Positions 10,327-21,062 of a DNA stretch of 64,000 bases are shown piece by piece (within the stretch, counting starts at the first letter, position 1; each line of letters opens with the position of its first letter). The DNA lies in assembly GCA_029216955.1 (NCBI GenBank), contig JANAVB010005597.1, positions 46,763,820 to 46,827,819 of the forward strand. Reading direction: 5' to 3'. The notes under the pieces are model-generated. The model worked only from the letters and a program-made list of their open reading frames with translations, did not search any database and had not been told where the DNA came from. The translations under genes and the position numbers were made by a program. The DNA is from Iris pallida (lineage: Eukaryota > Streptophyta > Magnoliopsida > Asparagales > Iridaceae).

Positions 10327-11827
10327 TGTCACGACCCGCACCCTAGAGTAAGGGTACGAGACGTGGGTACGTCCAGCCTACGCCGCAATGTCGACGGTAG
10401 AACGCTGTCCTAGGTCACAACATCTAACAATATATGCTAAACAGTTTATACTCCCCGAATGGGGGTGACATAGCAGAAATTAAACTCAATCACAACTAAG
10501 GCAGATGATAAGATAGAAGATAGATAGATACTGCTGAAAAGAAGAAAATCTACAAGTACAAACAGAGAGTCTAAGTGTCTAAGATAAATACATATCCCAA
10601 ATCCCAAGTATCAAATATGTACAGTCATCCAGAGAGTAATGTAAATAAAAACGTCCTAGTCTAGAGGGGTGTCATCCACTGCTAGTGGGACCTGCTGCTG
10701 GTCCAGGTCCAACATCTCATCTAAGGTAGCACCGTAAAAGGTATCCACACAAGCCTCCTCCTCGTCCTCTGTATATTTTTAACAGGTCCAGTCAGGACAG
10801 GAGCGAGTACAATACATCTCAACAGATCATAGCAGGTTAGAAAATATAATCATGCAGTAAAGTAAGATACAAGAACTGAAAGAAGTACATGATGTAAACA
10901 GAGAAAGCTGTAATGGAAATATATACTGTAAATAGAGAACTATCAGTGGCTAGTGAGTCAGAGTACAATATAAACATGTGAATGACATAGAGATTCTGGG
11001 AACTATACTATGGAGTGATTCTGGGAACTACACTACTTGGATATTATTCACATGTCTACTTCTACTCCTCCGTACCCCCAATTAATACACAAGGATCCAG
11101 CCAGGTTATGTTATGATTCCATGCAAAGGCCCACAAGGGGTGATACATGGAGAGCCCATAAATGGGTGATTCTGGGAATGCCCATAAATAGGATGATTCA
11201 AGGAAGACTCTGTGATCATGAGAGTACATGTCACAAGTGATCAATGAACCGTGAAGCATAGTAATACACCATGTAAGTGAAACGCACAGAACATGTAGTA
11301 TACGATGCTCCCTGAGGGGATAACATCTCAAAAAAGGATCCATATAGTACTAATCCGTGTGACCAACGTGACAGTATCAAGTAAAGTAATTTAAAGTAAA
11401 AAAATAATTCTAAACAAGATAAAATGATCAGAGAATGTACTCGCCTGCTATCTGAGTGTCCAATTGAAATATACTGTCCGAAAGAGGTGTCTGGCTCCTA
11501 ATCAGAACAGCACAAGTCACAACAAGTCTAAAATGATAAAATGAAGCTCTACTATACACTCTACATGAATCTGGGTCAAACTAGGCCAAAGTCAACTCTT
11601 GGTCAACCTTGGTCAACCCTAAAAGTCAAACTAGGTCAACTATGGTCAAACTAGGTCTAGCAAGTCTAAACTAGGTCAAACAACTCATTCTAGGTCTAAC
11701 TAGTCCATACTCTAATCAAGGCTAAACTAGCCTATGCTAGTACACCAAGTCCATACACAACCTATACAACACAAATCAAACCCAACATTACAACCTATAT
11801 TGTATCTAGGCCTACACATGGAAATCA

Positions 11828-11898
<71 letters not shown>

Positions 11899-14305
11899 AA
11901 GGCTACCTATATGTATACCACACACACATAAATTATATAAATAATAGTACACCCACATACATATTATATATGTATACATTATACATCCATTTACAAGTAT
12001 CTATACTAGATACATATATATTACACATACCTATATTACATATATAGATATACATATTGCATATTACATTACATTATATAATGTGTACATAGGAAGATAG
12101 AGAGTTAGAGGGAAAGAGTGACAAGTGTCACATGTGTGTACATAGGGTGTAACAGTGATAGTGTCATGTGTGGGTGTGTGAGAGTGTAGTGAGAAATTGT
12201 GTGACAGGAAAAACAGAGTGTGAGAGTGAAAGGAAAATGTGTGTGTGTGTATACATGAGTGATGAAGAGTGTCAAAAACCTGTGTGTGCAGAAATTAGAG
12301 TGTGTGTGTGTCAGTGAAGTGAGTGAGAGGGGTAAAACATATGATTTCAGTCTCCTGAATGATAACAGGAACTCCCAACTCAAATGCAAACCCCCATCAA
12401 TACACAAACTCCAACTGGAAAAAAACAGTGGACTGTCAAGTTCTAATACCCCAGGAAAAATCCAAACTGGGAATGAGGGCTGTGCAGACCAATCTCAGGT
12501 TTAGCATGTTCAGATTCAACATAAACTCAGTTAAAAAGAAAAGGAAATCAATTCAGTTCAGGTTATACAGTAATCAAACTCAGGTTTAGCATATCACAGA
12601 TTTGAAAAAAAAAACAGTCCAACCCTTCCATTCCCATTTCGAATTCAAAACACAACAAATTCATCCCAAAATTTGCACACAGGTAGATAACTTATAGGAG
12701 TACAGTGTCAGGGACTTAAACATGCAATTAACAACATTTAAATGGGTTAATAGATCAACCAAAGTTTGATTTTGAAAACTGGAAAATGCAGGAAATGACA
12801 TGGTATCAGAATTTGGGGTAATTACAAAATATCATTCGAAAACAAAATAAAATATAAAACTAAAGGTTGGTAATAAAAGACAATAATGTGTTTGTGTCTC
12901 AGAGAGTGTCTTGTGTCCACCACAATGTGACACGACGTGTCCAACACGAAATGAACCTAAAAGAGCATACACAGACAGTGCAGTCTCGTGCACAAGTGCA
13001 CGCGTGTCATGCACTCAACACAGCCCAAACCAGGACTCGTGCTCACGAACCTAGGTTCGCCTAGGATAGGACTTCGTGTATGTTACCCTGATTTGTGTCC
13101 TAGTGCGTCGTGTCCAGAGTTATCAACCCGTGTCAGTGGCCGTAAAGTCGACTGAACGACTCAGTATAAAACCAGTGCACTCTCGATTTCTCCCTAACCG
13201 CTTCACTAGATCCAACAAAACTTTTGGGGCATGATGTCAGTGCATGCCCCCTTGTGTCCACCAAATTTCGTACCAGGAGAACCCGTGTCGTGTCCTACAG
13301 GGGGCCCGAGTAGCAGGGAAAATGCACAGCCCGCGCGCGCGTGTTCACCCGCGTGTGCACGTGTCCAAAACAACTCGACACGACACCAAATCAATCCCAA
13401 ACCAACAGAAACATGTAAGCAACACAAAATACAATTTTCCATTCAAACACTTATCGAAAACTCGATCGAAATGCCCTTTGGGTCATTTTATCGAACACCT
13501 GCGCTCAATACTGATACGTGTCCGATACGGACACGTACAGGACACAAAATTTCACAAACTCTATTCTTACAGGACCAGGACACCTAGGGCTAGGTATTTA
13601 TGCAAGAAAAACCTAATTTTAATGGTGGAATAGAAATATACCTATGTGTGTTCTTCAACACAAAAAGCTCCTCAAAAGGGGATCCTCAAAAGCCACCCAA
13701 CTTCTCCAAATTGCTATGAAACTGAGATTAACATATACCAACAGCAAGAAAATACTAATTAGAACCTATTACAATTTGTTTGGATTAAAAAGGTATTTAT
13801 TTGGAATTTCTATGAATTAAAGAAGTTGTACATACCTCTCTTTCCAAATGAGACTTTCCTAAAGAGGCTAGCCCTAATGGAAGAGGATATTTATAGGTTG
13901 GGAATCCCTATATAGGTGTGGTGGCTAGCCACTATGGGTTAGGGTTAGGGTTTTCTAGTGGGTTGGGCTTTGGGCTCCTATGTGCCAAGTTGTTGATTAA
14001 TGGTTCAACATAAGTCATGGCTTATGACTTATCTATTCTAACTTGAGTTAAATGACTAAACAATAGGTCAACTCTAGTCTAACTAGGGTTGCATGACCTA
14101 ACCAAGTCCAAACACAACTAGGATTAGCTTCTAGGTTAGTCTACCAAGGTCAATGCTAGTCAAAGTCTACTAGTCAACCATCATTCAAATAATTCCAAAA
14201 AAATCCTAAAAATCCTAAAAATTCCCATAAATTCAAATAAATTATAATAAAATCAAATAACCCCAAAAATGAAAATACCCTCAAACTAGAAATATGGTAG
14301 TGACA
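10327..14305 (-). repeat. 5' LTR of gypsy element 1 (3,979 bp)
   Basis: On the plus strand it runs TGTCACGACC to GGTAGTGACA, giving the TGTCAC/GTGACA inverted ends. Its last 262 bp match 1-256. The orientation is minus because the gag/pol genes lie on that side and strand. The 4 kb length fits the Tekay/Del lineage. The base after it, 14306, starts TCACC, which should recur at the unseen other end as the target duplication. It contains a (TA)n tract and many GGTCAA/TTGACC words. Confidence 0.9.
11831..11895. repeat. (TA)n microsatellite in LTR 1
   Basis: An uninterrupted TA dinucleotide run of about 65 bp. TA/CA-rich sequence continues to about 12070. Confidence 0.95.
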
Positions 14306-17182
14306 TCACCCCATCACCTTACAAGCAACCCCCCACACTCACCACTCTCTCTCCTCTCCCATCAGCCGAACCCTAGCACCCCTCCATTCACTTCTTCTTC
14401 TTTCACTTCTTCTTCTTCTTTTTTCTCCTTCTTCTTCATTATCTAAACTACCACCACCATCACTACACTATCATCACCATGCTCACGACCATCATCATCA
14501 AACCATCACCACCACCACTACCCGAGCGCCACCGCGCTGGCTGGCCATGCCGCCGTCGCCACCGCCGCCACTGGCCGTGCGCTGCCGCAGCAGCAGGCAG
14601 TAGTAGTTGCAGCGAGCAAAAACAACGCAACAGCAGCTGCAGTCGCAGCATGGCGCAGCAGCCGAGCGCCGTCGGCCACGCGCCTCCGTACGGCGGCCCC
14701 CTCCGGCCAGGCGACCCCCGGCGAGCCCCCCGGGCGCGTACCACCTTCCCCAATGTGCCACGTAGGCTATTCGTGCGTTTTGCACGAAATCCCGCCCGGA
14801 CGCGCGTCTTCAAAATTCAGAAATTATGTTTAGGGACAGCAACTTCGAGCGAATTTTTCGAGAAATCCGACCGTTGGATCGGCGAACTCTTTGCTCCTTC
14901 ATATTATCAGTATATCCATCTTTACTCCTCTCAAATTTTATCCGTTATCGTTTGATACATCAAAATTGGCCACCAAGTTGACGTTTTAATTTGAACTATT
15001 TTTGGACAGTTTCGTGGAGCCAACTTTGCGGGATCGTATGTTCATAGTCACAGCTCCATTTGGCGTGCCACCAGTTCCTGTGCACAGCTGGTTTAACTCT
15101 CTTCCTACCCCTCTAGTTTCGTTTCATTGTGAGCACGTTTGATTGGTTGAATTTGACGCCAAAGTTGGCCGTCCGAATTTGTAATTTCCACGTTGTAAAA
15201 TCCTAATTTTGAACCCGGGACTCCGGATTCAATTTCTGACACCACCAGTAGACTCGTGGCATCTTTCTAGCACAATTTTTTATAAAGTTTGTTAGATTTG
15301 GAGGACATGGGCCCTGACACGTATTTCGGTACAAAGCGGGCCCCACAGTCCGGGTCAACGGAACTTTTAAACCGGGTCATCGGAATCCAATTTCGGATAT
15401 ACCGTTGAGTTTGTATTGTCATTCTGGACTCGTTGATATAATTTGCTAGGTTTTAGTGGACATTGGTGTCGGCACGCATTTTGGTGCAAGTCAGATACCA
15501 ATATTCGGGTTAACGGGTCATTTTGAGATCGGCTCATCGGAATCCAATTCTGGATATATCGTTGGTTCGTATCATCATTCTAGACTCGTTGACATATAAT
15601 TTGCTGAGTTTTGAGGACATTGACTCCGATACGCTTTTTCGTGCAAATCGGATTCCAATATCCGGGTCAACGGACCAATCTGAGATCAGGTGATCGGAAT
15701 CCAATTTCGGATATACCGTTGAGTTCGTATCGTCATTCTGGATTCGTGGACATAATTTGTTAGGTTTAGTGCACTTTTATTCTGGCATATTTTTTGGTAC
15801 AAAGTGGGTCCGACACGGACACCATTTTGACCAAAAATTACCTTTTTGCCCCTGTGTTCAAATTAGACTTATGGATAGGCTATCCTAGCTAATTTGACCA
15901 TTCTGGACACGTTGGTGTTGGTTGTTTCACCTTACGACAGCACCTGTAGGTTTTTACCCTATATTATAATCCTTTCTTTTTATTCGTATTTTTAGATCCT
16001 TGTATCGGATTTGAGATCCATCGATTCCAGTAATTTTATAACCACTGAAATTGAATGCGTTGACCCTGTAGATGTTTATAGAGACTAACCTTGACCCTGT
16101 TTGATCATGGTTGACTGCTTTGACTGAACGTCGAAGTAGAGTCAACATTTGACCTAGTTTAACCTAAAGTTGACCAGAGTTGACTATAGTTGACCAGTTG
16201 ACTAAAAGTCAACTGTAAGTCAACTATTGACCTAGTTTGACCTAGTTTGACTTAGTGGACTGAGATTGACCTAGATTAATCATGCCTAACACTATTGAAC
16301 CCTAATTAGCTTATATATCTTATCTTTAGGTCTGTGGCATCCCTCTGAGCATCGACCCCATTTGACAGCTCAGGACCGCAGACGAGTACATTCTCTGATA
16401 GTAGTTCCTTGTCTTGATATTTTTTGTTCGATTCAGTTATAGTATTTTACTTGATTTTCGTCATGATGGTACACGGACTAGTATATACCAGATTCCTGTC
16501 ATGAGATATCATTCTTGGATTTTCTTGGGATACTTGTACTTGCTCGATCTTGTTCTTTGCTTGTATTGACACCGATTCCTGAGGAGGAGTAGCTACCTTC
16601 TTAGGGAATCTTGTGCCATGACGTGCTATGTCCGGACCCGTATACTATTCGGGGAATGGGAAATTTTATAGATAGTGTGATCAATGTCCATCTTGGGTTA
16701 CTACTGTATCATAGTTATACCCTCACCTCACAATGGATATAGCCTGACTTGTGCTACTACTTGTTCCATAGCTTGCCATCCCGGCCGGGCCGAGTCCACG
16801 TACTTGTAGCGGTCGGCTAGAAGCCTGATCTTGATCCATACCGATCACATTATGCTATAATATTCGAGGCACATTTTACATTTATTACATCAGTTACATA
16901 TTACAGTTCAGCTTACTTTCCCTGCATGATTCACCTTGACATGAATTCCAGTTTAATATCCTGTTTTACTTACAGTCTTGATATATCATCTTGTATTCCA
17001 TTATGATTGTCTTTTACAGCATTTGTCAATACTATGAAACTGTTGTTAGTTTATATACTCGTTCCATCCTGACTGTATATGTTGACAATATTTTAGGAGT
17101 TGTTATGCCATTATTGGACTTCATGATGTTGCTAGCTGAGGTGGATCTCACTATTCTTCTATGTGAGTTGCCTGGTAGTTAT
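14306..17182 (+). repeat. truncated gypsy LTR 8 (both ends interrupted)
   Basis: The landmarks of the Tekay-like LTRs appear in the same order as in LTR 2: a zone of TTGACC/GGTCAA words (16140-16280), the splice-like CAGACGAGTACATTCTCTG (16378) matching CAGGCGAGTACATTCTCTG at 41474, and ACTGTTGTTAGTTTATA.. at 17039 matching 42086. It is therefore the downstream part of a plus-strand LTR. Element 1 inserted at its left edge and LTR 7 interrupts it at the right. The GC-rich frames near 14463-14955 lie in this LTR and are not supported as genes. Confidence 0.65.
15230..15850 (+). repeat. 157-bp tandem repeat inside LTR 8
   Basis: The words GAATCCAATTTCGGATATACCG recur at 15383, 15540 and 15697, an exact spacing of 157 bp. 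A weaker copy lies upstream near 15230 and a partial one after 15780, so three clear copies and two decayed ones. Confidence 0.85.
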
Positions 17183-18123
17183 TGTCACTACCACTTTTCT
17201 AGCTTGAGGGTATTTTGGTTATTTTCAAATTTTAGAATTTAATTTGGAATTATTATTATTATTATAATTAATGTGATTTTTAAGTGATTTTCGTATAATT
17301 GATTTTGGTGTTCTAGTGGACTTTGACTTATGTTGACTTTGGAGACTAACCTAATGGCTAACCTAGGTCATGACTAAGTGATTAGGATATGAAAACCTAG
17401 GTTGACTTAAGTTAGTGAGGTTTAGCTCATTGGAATTAATTTGGGGAAATTAGGAGCTAAATTGATTAAGGAATGGCTTGTGAAATCACAAGTCATTTTA
17501 TGACTTAAAGGCTTAATGGCCCATAGGCCCACACCCCTTGAACCAAACCCTAACCCTAAATTTTTAGCCGGCCATAGGTGTCCCCCCTCCTATTTATATC
17601 CCCTTGAAATTAGGGCTTGCCTCTTTAGGAAATTATTGCCATTTGGAAGAGGTGAGTCTCCATCCTTGTAAATTCTTAGAAATTCCATTTTAACTCCAAA
17701 TTCCTCCAAACAAATTGCAATAGGACCTAATATTAGTATTCTTGCTGTTGTTGATGAGTATTTTCAGGAAGGACACAATTTGAGGGAGTTTGGTGGCTTA
17801 TGAAACTCTTCCCATTTGGGGATTTTAACCCATTGTTCACCTATAGGTATAATCCTTTCTATTGCATTTAAATTCTGTTAAAATTCATTTCTAGGATGTC
17901 CTAACCCTAACCTAACAGTAGGATAGGAACCCTAGAATTTGGACCCATTTCGTGTCCGTATCGGACACGTATCCACGTGTATAGGTAAGTGTTCGACGAA
18001 ATGCCTCAAAGGGCATTTTGATCGATTTTGTGATTTGTGTTTGAATAGGAAAATATATTTCACCTCGCTTATGTATTTCTTGGATACTGAGTACGTTTTT
18101 GTGTCAGGTTGAGTCGACACGAG
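17183..18123 (+). repeat. truncated gypsy LTR 7, same family as LTR 1 but opposite strand
   Basis: It starts TGTCACTACCACTTTTCTAGCTTGAGGG, matching the minus-strand start of LTR 1. Further matches are GGGCTTGCCTCTTTAGG (17611), GTGTCCGTATCGGACACG (17952) and AAAGGGCATTTTGATCGA (18008), all in LTR 1 order. No polypurine tract precedes it, so this is a 5' or solo LTR inserted into LTR 8. It breaks off at the N gap. Confidence 0.75.
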
Positions 18124-18136
18124 NNNNNNNNNNNNN
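18124..18136. other. assembly gap (13 N)
   Basis: A run of 13 unknown bases. LTR 7 stops abruptly on its left and a T-rich low-complexity tract starts on its right, so the true gap size and the join are doubtful. Confidence 0.99.
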
Positions 18137-18400
18137 TTTTGTCGTGTTTTGGTTATTTTTGTCGTTTTTACTCTTTTTTTGTTATTTTTGTCGTTTATAC
18201 ATTTTTGGTCGCTTTTTGGTCATTTTTGTCGTATTAACCGATTTTTGTCTTTTTTATCGTTTTTGTTATTTTGTCGTTTTTTACCGATTTTTTATCGTTT
18301 TTACCATTTTTTTTTTCGTTTTTACCGATTTTTTTGTCGTTTTTACCGATTTTTTTTATATTTGTTCATTTTTTTTCGTTATTATTATTTTATTTTTTTC
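18137..18400. repeat. T-rich low-complexity tract
   Basis: Degenerate repeats of TTTTTGTCGTTTTTACCGA-like words. The Phe-rich frames here in all three readings are artefacts of this composition. Confidence 0.85.
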
Positions 18401-19627
18401 CCGGGAATATTTATATTGTCAAAACATGGGAATGTAATTTTCCAGGAAATTTAATTCCTTGGAATTTGATTTCCGGGAATATAGAATTTCCGGCTATATA
18501 GTATTCCGCATAACAAACGTCCCTAAGACTTCAAGGCCATTCGGGCCCCATCCTATAGATGCTAGACACAAGAATAAGATGCAAAGCAAGTTGTATGTAT
18601 ATGTATTAATGAATAATAATAATAATAATAATAAAGAACATAGGTCTTTAATCTCAAGACTGTCCGTGTTGTTGGCAACAAAATACTACACTTCCTTGGA
18701 TACACCCGGTGTCTCATGAGGATGGATATGGTTTGAATCCTCGAGACGTTGCTCGTTGGTCCGGATAAAAGATATCTAAAAAAAAAAAAAAAAAAAACTC
18801 TGCTCTTGAAAATGATCGCTTAACTCTTTGGCCCTTGTATGGTGCATAGCTATCTAATCTTTGACTAGGAGGGAGAGGTTTCAATAAATATTTGGATATG
18901 GTATGTAGCTCCTTGTCGACTAGGAAGAAGATTACACACGCATACACGAGAATAATATATTCGATCTAAATTTGACTTGAATTTTGAAAGAATTCGATGT
19001 TGGCTCGGTGTTTTCGTCAATTGCTTGGCTTCAGAGAATCGTCACTGAAGAAGATTGCTCGAACGATCCTCCGAACAAGGAAACAGATCCTTGAGCAAAG
19101 ACATTGGTAAAAATTTTGTAGAATAGAAAAGAATTCGCTCAACTCATTGGTTTCACATTTAGATTTAATAGTGGATATTTTTCGCATTTGTTGTGTCTTT
19201 TTATAATTATTTTGCTCTTTTTGTAGCTATACAATTCAATCATAAAGCAGAACAAAAACATAAAACGAACAATCAAGGAAAAAATTTGTTAAAGGAGGTA
19301 AAAGAAATAAAAACAAATATAGCAAAACTACTTAACCATAATATCTTGTGTAGATTTAAGTTGACTAGTCCAAAATTTGGACTCGTTTTTGTCTCGCATC
19401 TTGGTCAAATCTGATCCCCATCAATAGATTTGGGTTCCATACGATAAATTATTCTACGTGTCGGACCCACCGTGCATATTCCATATCAACCGTTAAATTG
19501 TACACACATTTGTATAAAATATAACGGTTGAGGATGAAGGGTGAACGGTGAGTTCGGCACATAAATTTTTTTTTGGGTCGTCTCTCTTTCCAATTGTTGG
19601 ATGATGGCATTCATTTGACCAAATAAG
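18401..19627. other. anonymous AT-rich DNA
   Basis: It contains an (AAT)n run at about 18612-18632 and a 20-A run at about 18779-18798. No gene, RNA gene or transposon ends could be supported. Confidence 0.5.
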
Positions 19628-19632
19628 AATAT

Positions 19633-20820
19633 TGTTAGTCCCGAGGCGTACCAAGATGAGAATTTGGACAAGGGACAACAGTGCTACTTGAAAGACTTTT
19701 CAGTCTACCCTATTTTATCCCGATGAAGAAGTCCAGGGTCTACTTGCAAGAAACTTGTACTCCGAACTTCACGAAACCAGTGAATCCAAGTTACAAGTAC
19801 ACCAAGAATTAAAATCCGTTCTTCCTTGCAAATATAGTTGCAATAGGAATAGAACGTTCACATCTTAAGGGGATGAAGAAGAAATTAAACAAAAGCATTC
19901 TTCTCTTTACGTTCGTAGACGCTACAATGAGATAGAAAGAAAAAAAGAAGAAGAAGAACAAAACTACTCTTTGCTGGGGTGAACAGGTCACCGTTGCTAA
20001 AAGTAAGATTCGTCCCATAGGCGATCTGCTCCCAGGAACCATTAAGTTCATATAAGAACTTCTGAAACACTTCTGTCACTCTTGGACAATTGGAAAAGTC
20101 GAAAAAAGGAGCAAACTTCTGATAGGCGCAAGAAGCCTGCTGATGGCGCATGAACTCCCCTGAACTGGATTTGAGATCCTCACATTCTCTCTCTTCCAAT
20201 TTTTTCAACTCTTTCAAATGAGAGGAGAGAAGCTCTATTTATAGAGCAACCCAGCACCCGTGCGCGCATATGAAAGCATCTGCATGCATACGCGCATGGC
20301 CGACAAAATCCCACAAAATTCGGGTCACAGAGTCGTATGCGCTGACCTAGCAGCACACCGCCTGCCGCCTGCGTCGCTCACGCCGAAAGGAGTGACAACA
20401 GACAGGTCTGAAAACTGACAGCAACTGCGAGCAAGCGCTTCACGCGTAGCACCAAGCAAATAGCACCTTGGCGCATAGCACATGGTTGCGTAAGCGCCTG
20501 GCTGCTCATGCACCTGGCGGCTTATGCGCCTAACGCATAGACGTGCAATCAAAGTGCTATTTTGCGCCCTTCGTCCGTGTCCGAGTCCAAGTCGCTAAGT
20601 CCCTACGGGGTTTAGCTCCTATGATTTTCCATTGAGAGTGACAAAACAATGAATTGTTCTTTGTGACTTACACTTGACCCTTTAGAAAAATCAATCCACA
20701 TTGGTCACCTCACCCCATGTGCATACTCCACCACATCCATAGCTTTATATTGTGATATACCCCATGGTGATTTTCTAATGTGAGACGAAAAGTTCCTAAA
20801 GCAAGTGAAAAATGCCAACA
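19633..20820 (-). mobile_element. copia-type solo LTR (1,188 bp)
   Basis: Flanked by a perfect 5-bp duplication AATAT (19628-19632 and 20821-20825). On the minus strand it starts TGTTGGCATTTTTCAC and ends CGGGACTAACA, with TGTT/AACA inverted ends. A TATA box, TATAAATA, lies on the minus strand within the palindrome at about 20233-20246, followed by a purine-rich leader. A motif GTCTCACATTAG (near 20790) resembles the AGTCCCACATCGG words common near the start of plant copia LTRs. No internal region or second LTR is present, so it is a solo LTR left by recombination. The frame at 19885-20217 lies in its transcribed leader. Confidence 0.8.
20233..20246 (-). promoter_or_regulatory. TATA box of the copia solo LTR
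   Basis: GCTCTATAAATAGAGC on the minus strand, a perfect 16-base palindrome around TATAAATA, in the position expected of the U3/R boundary of an LTR. Confidence 0.6.
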
Positions 20821-20834
20821 AATATCATTAAAAA

Positions 20835-21062
20835 AAGGGATAATTTAGCAAATACCCCCATTCCAAATGTTAAAACTAGCATATACCCCCACTATTTATT
20901 TTATTTAGCAAATACCCCCACTCCTATGTAAAAAAGTGGGGGTATATCTTAAATATTTATTATTTTATATCAAAAATGGGGGTATTTGTTAGATAAATAA
21001 AATAGTGGGGGTATATGCTAATTTCAACAATTAGAATGGGGGCATTTGCTAAATTATCCCTT
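20835..21062. mobile_element. foldback-type MITE (about 228 bp)
   Basis: Ends AAGGGATAATTTAGCAAATA and its inverse TATTTGCTAAATTATCCCTT, the right copy carrying G for A at one place. The inverted similarity continues over most of each arm, so the whole element can fold into one long hairpin. The word AAATACCCCCA (or its inverse) recurs at least four times in each half. A-runs on both sides hide the target duplication, so the superfamily is open. Confidence 0.8.

Noticed and set aside
11731..11935. Tyr/Ile repeat frame
   Set aside because: Translation of the (TA)n run in LTR 1.
14463..14955. GC-rich frames on both strands
   Set aside because: They lie in LTR 8, overlap each other in opposite directions and show no domain.
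18099..18501. Phe-rich membrane-like frames
   Set aside because: Product of T-rich repeats, present in all three frames and crossing the N gap.
18690..18798. Possible SINE (B-box-like GGTTTGAATCC near a poly-A run)
   Set aside because: The A-box-like word is only about 18 bp away, and no target duplication or 5' end was found.
19885..20217. Frame with an ordinary protein-like composition
   Set aside because: It starts at TTG and lies within the leader of the copia-type solo LTR, bounded by perfect duplications.
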